A stretch of DNA of 64,000 bases from JAFKFI01 sp963795435 (GTDB lineage Bacteria; Pseudomonadota; Alphaproteobacteria; Acetobacterales; Acetobacteraceae). Below the pieces are notes generated by a model. The model made no database searches, was not told where the DNA came from, and saw nothing but the letters and a program-made list of their open reading frames with translations. Of the stretch, positions 26,377 to 33,229 are shown piece after piece. A program made the position numbers and the translations under genes. Location of the stretch: assembly GCA_963795435.1 (NCBI GenBank), contig CAWCHV010000001.1, positions 186,001 to 250,000 on the forward strand, given 5' to 3'. Position 1 is the stretch's first letter; each line of letters begins with the position of its first letter.

Positions 26377-26877
26377 TTAATCCTGCGGTGAGGGTGTCGC
26401 GCCGCCCCCGTGGGTGTGCGCGTCGTAGTGCTGGCGTATGCGATCGAGCGAGCCGGTCCGGTCGTACACGTCGCCGTCGACGTGCAGATCGCCCTTCATC
26501 TGCACCGTTCCGTCGTTTGCGAGCTTCAGGAAGCTGCCGCTCTTGTGGACGAGCCAGAGCTCACCGACCGGTGCGGCGGGCGCCCGTTGCGCATCACTGA
26601 AGGCGCGGCCGACGATGACGCCGTGCTCCGCGTCGCCCTCCTGCGAGAGAACCAGCACCTGGTCGCCCGGCGACGGCGGGCACGCCATACCCCACCCCGC
26701 GCCGACCCAGGCGGAGAGGATCGGCAACCAGCCGGTCAGCACGCCCTCCGGCTGGAGCTGCACGCGAGCGGTGGCCGCATCGGAATCGACCGACGTGACG
26801 AGGCCGAAACGCGGCTGCCCGCTGGCCTGGTCGAGCGCGCCGGCTTGCGCCTTAAGGGCGTTGAGGAACCGTTCCAT
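26377..26877 (-). CDS. Baseplate assembly/spike protein gpV-like
   Basis: 166 aa from ATG 26877. An OB-fold segment (RFGLVTSVDSDAATARVQLQPEG...LPILSAWVGAGWGMACPPSPGDQVLVL) and a triple-strand tail (NDGTVQMKGDLHVDGDVYDRTG) ending in DAHTHGGG match gpV/gp45 membrane-piercing spikes. The HxH near the C-terminus is typical of the metal-binding spike tip. Confidence 0.85.
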   Translation of the reverse strand: MERFLNALKAQAGALDQASGQPRFGLVTSVDSDAATARVQLQPEGVLTGWLPILSAWVGAGWGMACPPSPGDQVLVLSQEGDAEHGVIVGRAFSDAQRAPAAPVGELWLVHKSGSFLKLANDGTVQMKGDLHVDGDVYDRTGSLDRIRQHYDAHTHGGGATPSPQD

Positions 26878-26891
26878 GCGTCGGACCTTTG

Positions 26892-27989
26892 CTAGCCTGT
26901 TACGCTTGCAACGATATCGGCCGGCGTGGTGGTTTGGGTTCCGGGGTTCATGTTCTTGCAGCGGAGATGCTGGGTGAACCCGCTCTCCAGGTGCAGGTGC
27001 CGCTCGATCGTGTCCACGTAGTAGGTCTGGTCGAAGTCGGTGCCGGTGCCCTGGAGGGTAATCAGGCTGCGCGGCGTCAGCGTGAGCTCGCCCGGCATGG
27101 TGACGCTGATGACCCGCTCGTGACGGGTCAGCTCGGCGAGCTTTTGCTGGGCGAGCTGCAACGCCTGGTCGGAGGTCAGGTTGGGGCGGACGATCACGTA
27201 TCGCTGTGGCGGCCCCGCCCGACCGCCGCCCAATCCTGCTCCCTGGCCACGGCCATGCGCGCGGGCGGTTTGCGTGAATGCGCTCTGCTGGCGGCTGTTC
27301 CAGCTCTTGACCGTCACCTCGATGTCGCGCGCCAAAGTGAGCGAGCGCTCGAGGCGAAGATCGAGCACCGCCTCCGGCGACAAGGTGAGCGCCACGTCGG
27401 CACCAGTGGGCGGCTGGAAATGCAGTGTGGTGCCGCTGACGAACACGTCGAAGCCTTCCTGCTGGGCGAGGAACACCAGGAGGTCCCATTCGGTCGTTGC
27501 ACGGCTGAACTGGCCGAGCGTGATGCGGTCGTGCTCGTCCTGGTAGTAGCGGCCGACCGGCGTGCGGGTCTCGGTGACTTGGGCGACGAGATTATGCCGG
27601 CCGGCGAAGAGCTGGGCGATCTCGCTCGATGTGCGGTTCGCAAAAGTTTCCTGCGTACGCGACTCGATGAGCGCGGCGGCGAGGTCGCGTCCCTCGACAC
27701 GAATCACGCCCTGCACGGGATCGAGGTCGACGAGATCGACCGCGCCCTGCACCACGCTGGCGAAGCCAACGCCGTCGAGGCTCATCCGCACGTCCAGCAG
27801 GATGTCGGCGGTTCCCGACCAGAACGCGGCATTCGACGGGTCGGCGTTGAGCGCGATGGTGACACTGAAGCGGTCGGCGGCGTAGTGGTTGTTTGAAAAC
27901 ACCTGTGCCTCGATGGCACCCGCCACCGGCGTGCCGTTGGCGAGCACCGCGAGGCGCGGGAAGCGAATTCTACTGGGCAGCAATGCCAC
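26892..27989 (-). CDS. Tail hub protein, gpD-like (late control D family)
   Basis: 365 aa. The baseplate hub fold: N-terminal VAGAIEAQVFSNNHYAADRFSVTIAL, central SSEIAQLFAGRHNL and TTEWDLLVFLAQQEGFDVFVSG, and a C-terminal beta segment (TPRSLITLQGTGTDFDQTYYVDTIERHLHLESG). This matches gpD/gp44/gp27-type hubs that connect tube and spike. It overlaps gpX by 20 bp and is followed by gpV, as in P2/Mu. Confidence 0.82.
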   Translation of the reverse strand: MALLPSRIRFPRLAVLANGTPVAGAIEAQVFSNNHYAADRFSVTIALNADPSNAAFWSGTADILLDVRMSLDGVGFASVVQGAVDLVDLDPVQGVIRVEGRDLAAALIESRTQETFANRTSSEIAQLFAGRHNLVAQVTETRTPVGRYYQDEHDRITLGQFSRATTEWDLLVFLAQQEGFDVFVSGTTLHFQPPTGADVALTLSPEAVLDLRLERSLTLARDIEVTVKSWNSRQQSAFTQTARAHGRGQGAGLGGGRAGPPQRYVIVRPNLTSDQALQLAQQKLAELTRHERVISVTMPGELTLTPRSLITLQGTGTDFDQTYYVDTIERHLHLESGFTQHLRCKNMNPGTQTTTPADIVASVTG

Positions 27990-28155
27990 CTCCGGCGCTC
28001 GGGTCGCGATCAGGGATCAGCAAGGTGACGACGCCGGCGAGCATCGGGTCCGACAGGTTGTTGAGCTGGGCGATGCGGATCCATTGTGTCGCGTCGCCGA
28101 GCTGCTCGGCGGCGATCTGGAACAGATTGCCGCCGGCGACGGTGATGCTGCGCAT
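27970..28155 (-). CDS. Tail protein X-like (LysM-type)
   Basis: 61 aa. A minimal LysM-like unit: NLFQIAAEQLGDATQWIRIAQLNNLSDP then VTLLIP, as in P2 gpX family. Overlaps the hub gene. Confidence 0.78.
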   Translation of the reverse strand: MRSITVAGGNLFQIAAEQLGDATQWIRIAQLNNLSDPMLAGVVTLLIPDRDPSAGGGIAAQ

Positions 28156-28158
28156 CGC

Positions 28159-28908
28159 TCAGGTTCCCGCGTTGGCGAGGTTGACGGCGGCGCGACCGAC
28201 ATAGCCGCGCGCGGTGGAGAGCGCGCCGAGCTGGCCGGCGGCACTCGTGGCACCGGCGAGCGCGCCGGCGCCGGCGAGCGGGTCGGTGGTGGCGGATAGC
28301 GTGGACGACGCCGCGCCGAGCGAGCTGCCGGCACTGGCGATACCGCCGCCGATCGCCGATTGGGCGGCGGCGAGGCTGCTGCTCGCGAGGCCGTACGCGC
28401 CGCTGCCGCGCGTCATCGCTCCGGGAGCGGACAGCGCCAATTGCGCGCCGCCGAGATCGACGCCGCCCAGGTCGAAACCCGACATCACCGCCGAGCCGAT
28501 ATCGGACAGCACCGATCCGGCGAGTGAGATCGCGGTCTCGATGAGCGCCGAGGCCTCGTCGCGCAGCACCGTGCAGGCGAGGCGGTAGGGGATCCAGTAG
28601 CCGTTCTGATAATCCGCCTGGAAGTCGCGGATGATGACGCTGTAGAAGAACACGTCCCAGGTGAGGGGCAAGGTCGCACCCGAGGCGCGCAGTTCGTCGA
28701 GCAGACGCGCACGCAATGTCGCGTCCTCGCCCGAGAAGATGCCGTTGACGGTGATCTCCGCATCGTCTCGGCCGAGCGCGTCGATCACGCGCACGCCGCC
28801 CGGCAGCTTGTGCACCGCGAGCCGCTGCTCGCCGCCGAAACCGACGCCGGCGGAGACCTCGAAATCCTGGAACACGACGGGGCCGAGAATAAAGGCGATG
28901 TCGGACAT
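28159..28908 (-). CDS. Tail/baseplate protein (P2 gpU / Mu gp43-like slot)
   Basis: 249 aa. The first 120 residues (FILGPVVFQDFEVSAGVGFGGEQRLAVHKLPGG... AEITVNGIFSG... TWDVFFYSVIIRDFQADYQN) form a beta-rich domain resembling tail-end proteins of the gpU or DNA-circulation (Mu gp43) group. The C-terminal half is an Ala/Gly/Ser-rich low-complexity helix. Between the tape-measure position and gpX/gpD, as expected for this class. Confidence 0.62.
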   Translation of the reverse strand: MSDIAFILGPVVFQDFEVSAGVGFGGEQRLAVHKLPGGVRVIDALGRDDAEITVNGIFSGEDATLRARLLDELRASGATLPLTWDVFFYSVIIRDFQADYQNGYWIPYRLACTVLRDEASALIETAISLAGSVLSDIGSAVMSGFDLGGVDLGGAQLALSAPGAMTRGSGAYGLASSSLAAAQSAIGGGIASAGSSLGAASSTLSATTDPLAGAGALAGATSAAGQLGALSTARGYVGRAAVNLANAGT

Positions 28909-29062
28909 TGCGGATTCCGTGCGGAATGGGGCGACGCTCGGCGCAGCGGGATCGCAGGTGCCCGCGAACGCCTTCGTTCAGTGATGCTTGTTCAACCGAA
29001 AGGAATTGGCGGGGACGAGCCTACGCGCCATCCCAACTGATGAAGCCGTCGGCCCAGTCCAT
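28909..29062. other. Gap at phage/accessory island junction
   Basis: Non-coding 150 bp. On the minus strand a 13-codon frame (MDWADGFISWDGA then stop, about 29022-29063) looks like the tail end of a lost phage gene, marking the edge of the inserted island. Confidence 0.3.
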
Positions 29063-29605
29063 CTAACGCATGTGCGACGGACAATCGCCGACGCGCACCG
29101 GCCAGTATTGGGCGTACTCCCGGGCGAGGCTGTCCCGCAGGGCCGTTGAGCGGCACGCCACGTAGAGCTGGCTGTCGTGCGAGGCGTAGAGGATGATGTC
29201 GCCGCTCGCGAGCACCAGGCTCGCGTCGAATTCGAATATCATCGTGACGGCCCAGATCGCTTGGGCGGCGGCGCACTCTGTCGGCTCGCACAGCACACCG
29301 GGATGCGTCGCCAGCCGGCGGTGGCCCATCCCCTCTAGGGCCGCAACCCCCATCCGGTCCAGCTCCTCACTGCCGATCCCCCACATGTGGGTCCAGTGCA
29401 AGGCTTGAGTAAAGCGGATCGGATGCTCGGGGTCGTCGTTTAGCAAGGCGACGGTCAGAGAGCCTCGCCCTCGTCCCCGGTCCGGAAATGGGATGGAAAA
29501 GCAAGCCGGCCGGTCGGTGGAAAAGACCGGCTCGCTTCTCCGTGCGATCGTCACGCCGACGCCGCCGCGCCAAGTCGCGCATTCCGCAGGCGTGAGGGAC
29601 TTCAT
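29063..29605 (-). CDS. Unknown protein in accessory island
   Basis: 180 aa, mixed alpha/beta composition with conserved-looking aromatics (ALHWTHMWGIG; FEFDASLVLASGDIILYASHDSQLYVACRS). No family recognised and no signal peptide. Same strand as the small genes upstream (30 bp from the 72-aa gene), so likely one operon. The location inside the tail operon without phage similarity suggests cargo; partner or toxin/immunity roles are speculative. Confidence 0.5.
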   Translation of the reverse strand: MKSLTPAECATWRGGVGVTIARRSEPVFSTDRPACFSIPFPDRGRGRGSLTVALLNDDPEHPIRFTQALHWTHMWGIGSEELDRMGVAALEGMGHRRLATHPGVLCEPTECAAAQAIWAVTMIFEFDASLVLASGDIILYASHDSQLYVACRSTALRDSLAREYAQYWPVRVGDCPSHMR

Positions 29606-29635
29606 GCCGGGGGAGACAAAAGCATCGAGCGCACG

Positions 29636-29854
29636 TCAGGAGCTCGCGTCGCCGTTGGGTGCGCGCAAAGCCGCGAGCAGTGCGTTCAACATCGACGACA
29701 CCTCCTCCCTCGTTGCACCGAGCCGAGTCGCGAACTCGAAAACATGTATTCCGTTGCAAACTTCATTGAGGCAGTTGCAAAGGGTCGCCAACTCCGCCTC
29801 ATTTACAGAGATCTCGAAATGGTCAGCGGCAACGCTGGCAATCTTCATCGGCAA
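29636..29854 (-). CDS. Small unknown protein, paralogue of 29962-30153
   Basis: 72 aa. The core LCNCLNEVCNGIHVFEFATRLGA is shared with the neighbour (CLNEVCNGI..EF.TR.GA), about half identical over 45 residues. Predicted helix-loop-helix, cytosolic. The family was not recognised. Such short acidic, duplicated genes are often immunity-like or regulatory; this is a guess. Confidence 0.55.
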   Translation of the reverse strand: MPMKIASVAADHFEISVNEAELATLCNCLNEVCNGIHVFEFATRLGATREEVSSMLNALLAALRAPNGDASS

Positions 29855-29961
29855 GCTTCCTGACGGCCTGATCGGCTGGGCCGGCGGGATCGTAGCGGCG
29901 ATGATTGAGGCCGGAAATCCTTTTTGAGGGATGGACGGCAGTGGCTCGTGGCCGGAATTGC

Positions 29962-30153
29962 CTATGTGACTGCCTCCCGAAGTGTCCGGAGCATCGCGCG
30001 GACATCATCAATATCCGCGCCTATCCGGGTTTCAAACTCCGGTATCGCAATCCCATTGCAAACCTCGTTCAGGCACTGACGTAGGACATCTAACTCCGCT
30101 CGCGTGACCAGGATTTCAGGACCATCATGGTCAAGCCGTCTAGCCAGCATCAC
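29962..30153 (-). CDS. Small unknown protein, paralogue of 29636-29854
   Basis: 63 aa. VLRQCLNEVCNGIAIPEFETRIGADIDDVRAML parallels the 72-aa neighbour, showing a tandem duplication that has diverged. Both sit 107 bp apart in a stretch of lower GC than the phage genes. Confidence 0.55.
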   Translation of the reverse strand: MMLARRLDHDGPEILVTRAELDVLRQCLNEVCNGIAIPEFETRIGADIDDVRAMLRTLREAVT

Positions 30154-30200
30154 CGCCTCGTGGAAGTAGCATCTGCCTGCCGCTTGCCCGGAACTGACGC

Positions 30201-30443
30201 CTAGAAAGCGATCCCATATTTTTCGATCGACGCGGTGATTTCGGCTTCTATATCGGGATGGGCGTCGTATGCCTTCTGTATTATCTCCGAATATATGATC
30301 CCGTTCACGGAACCTACCGCCTTAAGGAATGAATTGTACGTTGTGGTGCTGCAATTCTCCCTCACCGGAATCAGGAGTTGGTTTAGATTGGTTGAAGCAC
30401 GAGTTGCGGTTATCACTACCAATTTTGCGAGATCTCGTTCCAT
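30201..30443 (-). CDS. Small unknown protein, low-GC cargo gene
   Basis: 80 aa (begins MERDLAKLVVITATRAS). Mixed helix/strand, no recognised family. Its DNA is clearly poorer in GC than flanking phage genes (TATTTTTCGATCG, TATTATCTCCGAATATATGA), which points to recent transfer. Confidence 0.5.
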   Translation of the reverse strand: MERDLAKLVVITATRASTNLNQLLIPVRENCSTTTYNSFLKAVGSVNGIIYSEIIQKAYDAHPDIEAEITASIEKYGIAF

Positions 30444-30585
30444 TATCGCTCCTTAATCCAGATCCCCTCGCATGCAGCGACCATAGCACTTGTAGAAATC
30501 AAAGGTATTCCGATCGCTCCCCGGGCGGGACCGTCGTTCGAGAAGCGGCAAGCACAGGTCTACGCAAGTCGCGTGTAGAAGGGGA
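30444..30585. other. Unassigned DNA at upstream edge of the accessory island
   Basis: A minus-strand frame (30453-30728, 91 codons) crosses here but overlaps the next gene and looks unlike a protein with known fold. I see no convincing gene. Possibly debris of the insertion. Confidence 0.3.
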
Positions 30586-30825
30586 TCAATCGACACCTCT
30601 CGCAGCGCGGGACGTTCGGACGATCCCACACCAATCGCCGATCTGCCAAGCTCCCCGTGAGCGGCAATCCAGTCCGGCAATCGTGACTGGATCTCGTACA
30701 GCGCCCCTCGTCCTCGTGTGAGGTACATACCGGAACGGCACCCGCACCGGATCGTCGATCCCCGTCAGATCGGGTTCCGGTTCGCCGTCCCAGTGGATCA
30801 CGAACGGGACGGCCAGATCGCTCAT
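30586..30825 (-). CDS. Short phage protein, C-terminal part possibly scrambled
   Basis: 79 aa. The first 36 residues (MSDLAVPFVIHWDGEPEPDL...VRVPFRYVP) look like a genuine small phage protein and start 2 bp after the preceding stop. The remainder is Arg-rich and may be out-of-frame sequence created at the edge of the accessory island. Confidence 0.4.
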   Translation of the reverse strand: MSDLAVPFVIHWDGEPEPDLTGIDDPVRVPFRYVPHTRTRGAVRDPVTIAGLDCRSRGAWQIGDWCGIVRTSRAARGVD

Positions 30826-30827
30826 GG

Positions 30828-31901
30828 TCAACCCCCTGTGGGCGGGCCGGGCCAGACGGGGCCGAGGCGGGGGTCGAAGGCGGTCGCGCCGGCCGGCGGG
30901 CGGCTCGCGGACTGGGCCAGTTGATCCGCGACCCAACGGCCGAGGACGCGACCGTTCATGATGATGTTGCCCCCGTCCCGCTTCCTCTCAGACGCTTCCT
31001 CCCTGCGCGCTGGCGAACGATCCAGGGCTGGAGGGCCGTCCGGGATCGTCCGCAATGACGAGCGATGAGGGGCGGCCGGCGCGGCCGGGGCGTGGGACGA
31101 GTGGTGGGGCGCCGTCGCTGTGGGAGTGACCTCGGGTGCGCGCGTGAATGGGATAGCGGGCGTTGGCAGCGGCGCGATCGGCGCGGCGGATTGGGCCGGT
31201 GTGACGGGTGCAGCCGAGCGTGCCGGCGGAGGCGGTGGAGACGGCAGCGGCGCTGCAGGCCTGGTGTCGGCGGGGGCGGGCGGCGACGGAACGGGGACCG
31301 CTGGACGCGGGGCACTCGGCGGGGCGCTGGGCGGGGCGGTCGGGATCGCGGGAGCGACCGGCGGCGGCGCGGCGGCCCGCGCGGGCACTGCTTGCGGTGA
31401 CATCGCGGCAGCGGGCGCGGCTGGCGCGGTTGGGCGGGGAGTTGGGCCTGGCTGCGGCGCGATGGCAGGCGCGGGGGCGGGTGGCTGGCGCGGCTCCGGC
31501 GGCTCGGCTTGAGGGGCGATCGCACGGGGGACGGGGGTGGCCGCTGGCTCGGTGCGGGGTGCAGCCGGGGATGACGGCGCGGGCGCCGGTTCCGCGCGCG
31601 GGGGCGGCGGCGTGGTCGGGGCGGGCGGAGCCGGCGCGGCGGGCGTCGCGCGCGGAAGCGCGGGTTCGGCGGCGGGGGCCTCGGGCGCCGGCTGGGGCGC
31701 GGGGCGCGGGGCGGGCGGCTGGGCGGCGGGCTGGCCGGGCGTCGCCAGGCCGCCGGCGAGCTTCTGCAGCGCGACCAGGCCGGCGGCGGAATGGGCGATC
31801 GCGGCGTCGAGGGCCGCGAGGTCGCGCCGGACCACCGCGAGGCCGGCGGAGACGCCGTTGTCGAGCGCGAGGCGGATGCCGATCTCGTAGGCGTCGATCA
31901 T
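30828..31901 (-). CDS. Pro/Ala-rich tail protein in the tape-measure position
   Basis: 357 aa from ATG 31901 (ATGA overlap with the gp10-like gene). Residues 1-50 (MIDAYEIGIRLALDNGVSAG, AVVRRDLAALDAAIAHSAAGL) resemble the helical start of phage tail tape-measure proteins. Residues about 60-290 are an almost pure Pro/Ala/Thr/Arg linker. The last 60 (GGNIIMNGRVLGRWVADQLAQSASRP... FDPRLGPVWPG) form a folded tail. No longer tape-measure gene exists in the cluster, so this short protein may be the ruler, or a spacer left after deletion. Confidence 0.6.
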   Translation of the reverse strand: MIDAYEIGIRLALDNGVSAGLAVVRRDLAALDAAIAHSAAGLVALQKLAGGLATPGQPAAQPPAPRPAPQPAPEAPAAEPALPRATPAAPAPPAPTTPPPPRAEPAPAPSSPAAPRTEPAATPVPRAIAPQAEPPEPRQPPAPAPAIAPQPGPTPRPTAPAAPAAAMSPQAVPARAAAPPPVAPAIPTAPPSAPPSAPRPAVPVPSPPAPADTRPAAPLPSPPPPPARSAAPVTPAQSAAPIAPLPTPAIPFTRAPEVTPTATAPHHSSHAPAAPAAPHRSSLRTIPDGPPALDRSPARREEASERKRDGGNIIMNGRVLGRWVADQLAQSASRPPAGATAFDPRLGPVWPGPPTGG

Positions 31902-32278
31902 CGCAGCGCCTCCTTGATCGCGTCGACAATGGTGCGGCCGATACGACGCGCGGCGTCCTCGGCGCCGGCGGCGCCCGCCGGGGCGAGGAACGGGCGTGGC
32001 GGGACGGTGCGGGTGCCGCGTTCCTGGTAGACCGCGACCGGATCGGTGGAGCCGACCACCGCCTCGCTCTCGCTCGCCTGCGACGCGATGCTCGCTTGCA
32101 GCGCGCCGGTACGGAGCCACGGCGTCGCGTGGTCAGAGCCGGGCGGATGCGAGAGCGAGTTGCGCACCGCGCCGGCGAGCTGGTCCGCCTCGGCGGCCAG
32201 CGCGCCGCGCTGCGCGGGGGCGAGGTCGATGCGCGCGAGCGCGTCGAGGAAGTGCTGCAGCCCGTCGATGCCGATCAC
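31898..32278 (-). CDS. HK97 gp10-like / virion morphogenesis protein
   Basis: 126 aa from GTG 32278 (GTGA overlap with the preceding frame). Family pattern: helical N-terminus (GLQHFLDALARIDLAPAQRGALAAEADQLAGAV), then PWLRTGALQASIASQ, STDPVAVYQERGTRTVPPRPFLAPA and a terminal helix. This YQE.GT...PRPFL signature is typical of gp10-type tail-completion/minor tail proteins. Confidence 0.75.
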   Translation of the reverse strand: MIGIDGLQHFLDALARIDLAPAQRGALAAEADQLAGAVRNSLSHPPGSDHATPWLRTGALQASIASQASESEAVVGSTDPVAVYQERGTRTVPPRPFLAPAGAAGAEDAARRIGRTIVDAIKEALR

Positions 32279-32448
32279 GGCGTTTCCTTCCAGCAATGCG
32301 CCTGCCAGTCGAAGCTGCGGCCGTCGAGCGTGCCGATGACGACGACCCAAGCGAGGCGTTCGTCGGCCGGCAGGCTGAAGGCAACGTCGAAGGGCACCCC
32401 GTTCTTGACCAGATAGAGGCAGTCGATCAGATCGGGGTGCCTGCTCAG
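32275..32448 (-). CDS. Tail-assembly chaperone, frameshift-expressed C-terminal extension
   Basis: 57 codons beginning at the CTG just after the slippery site (LSRHPDLIDCLYLVKNGVPF ... ending CWKETP). No ATG/GTG/TTG start or ribosome-binding site is present at its head, while its frame lies -1 to the chaperone gene upstream. It is therefore most simply read as the T-like extension of a G/GT-type tail chaperone produced by -1 ribosomal frameshifting. Confidence 0.75.
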   Translation of the reverse strand: MSRHPDLIDCLYLVKNGVPFDVAFSLPADERLAWVVVIGTLDGRSFDWQAHCWKETP

Positions 32449-32792
32449 TTTCCCGCGTCTTGCCTCATCGCCGAGAGGGAGGGCTCGGGCTCGGCGGACA
32501 GTGCAGTGGCCGCGGCGGCGATGCCGAGATCGCCGAGCCGCGCGACCAGCGCCTCGATCTGCTGCTCGTTCGCCGGCATCGGCACCGGAATGTCGTCGAT
32601 CGCCGTAACCGAGCAGGCGAGCAGCGCCACGCCGAGCCACGGGCCGTTCTGCGACAGCGCGGGGCCGGCCGCCTTGAACAGCCGCAGCTTGTCGAGCACC
32701 GTCATGCGACGCAGCGCGATCCGCCGCCCCTGCCCGTCCGTCACGACTTGCGCCGCGACGGACGAGGCGATGATGGCTTCAGATGGAAGCAT
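32445..32792 (-). CDS. Tail-assembly chaperone (G-like), short product
   Basis: 115 aa. SEAIIASSVAAQVVTDGQGRRIALRRMTVLDKLRLFKAAGP and a second helix pair match phage tail-assembly chaperones that bind the tape measure. The last codons are GCG GGA AAC TGA; the heptamer G GGA AAC directly before the stop allows a -1 shift into the 57-codon extension. Located right after the tube gene, as expected. Confidence 0.75.
   Translation of the reverse strand: MLPSEAIIASSVAAQVVTDGQGRRIALRRMTVLDKLRLFKAAGPALSQNGPWLGVALLACSVTAIDDIPVPMPANEQQIEALVARLGDLGIAAAATALSAEPEPSLSAMRQDAGN
32448..32454 (-). promoter_or_regulatory. -1 ribosomal frameshift site GGGAAAC
   Basis: On the minus strand the mRNA reads G GGA AAC UGA, a canonical X XXY YYZ slippery heptamer followed at once by the zero-frame stop. 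Lambda uses the sister site GGGAAAG in its G/GT chaperone gene. A -1 slip continues into the 57-codon frame. Confidence 0.75.
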
Positions 32793-33220
32793 CAGATGCG
32801 CTTGCGCCGGGTGGCGAAGAATTCGAGCTTCTGCTTGACGCTGGAATCGCCCTTCCAGGCCCCGGAGCTCGACAGCTTGAACACCGCGCTGTCGTACTGG
32901 TACGTCGAGGTGCTGCCGTCGGTCTCGGTGACGTACTGATACAGCGTTCCCGGCGGCACGCGGCCGTTGACGAAATAGAGGTTCTCGGCGGCGGCGATGA
33001 AATCATCCACGGCGGAGTTGCCGCGCTCGATCTCGAAGCTGCCTTCCCAGCCTTTCGGCAGCTCAGCCGCCATCTGGGTGCCGTCGAGCCGGTCGACGCG
33101 AATCGGGTGGGTGATCTGCCGGCTCTCAAAGCCGGTGACATGGGTGATGTCGACGCGCCCGGTGGGGCCCATGACCACGAGCTGGCAGTCGCGGCCGACG
33201 GAGAATGTGGTGGTGGCCAT
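32792..33220 (-). CDS. Tail tube protein
   Basis: 142 aa. VGRDCQLVVMGPTGRVDITHVTGFESRQ and PIRVDRLDGTQMAAELPKGWEGSFEIERG are typical of the myophage tube fold (gpFII/Mu gpM class). It follows the sheath gene and precedes the chaperones, the conserved order. The tube forms the inner channel of the contractile tail. Confidence 0.82.
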   Translation of the reverse strand: MATTTFSVGRDCQLVVMGPTGRVDITHVTGFESRQITHPIRVDRLDGTQMAAELPKGWEGSFEIERGNSAVDDFIAAAENLYFVNGRVPPGTLYQYVTETDGSTSTYQYDSAVFKLSSSGAWKGDSSVKQKLEFFATRRKRI

Positions 33221-33229
33221 GTTCGCTCC

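Noticed and set aside
29636..30153. The CLNEVCNGI pair as a classical toxin-antitoxin module
   Set aside because: Both proteins are paralogues of similar size without known toxin or antitoxin folds; I keep them as unknown cargo.
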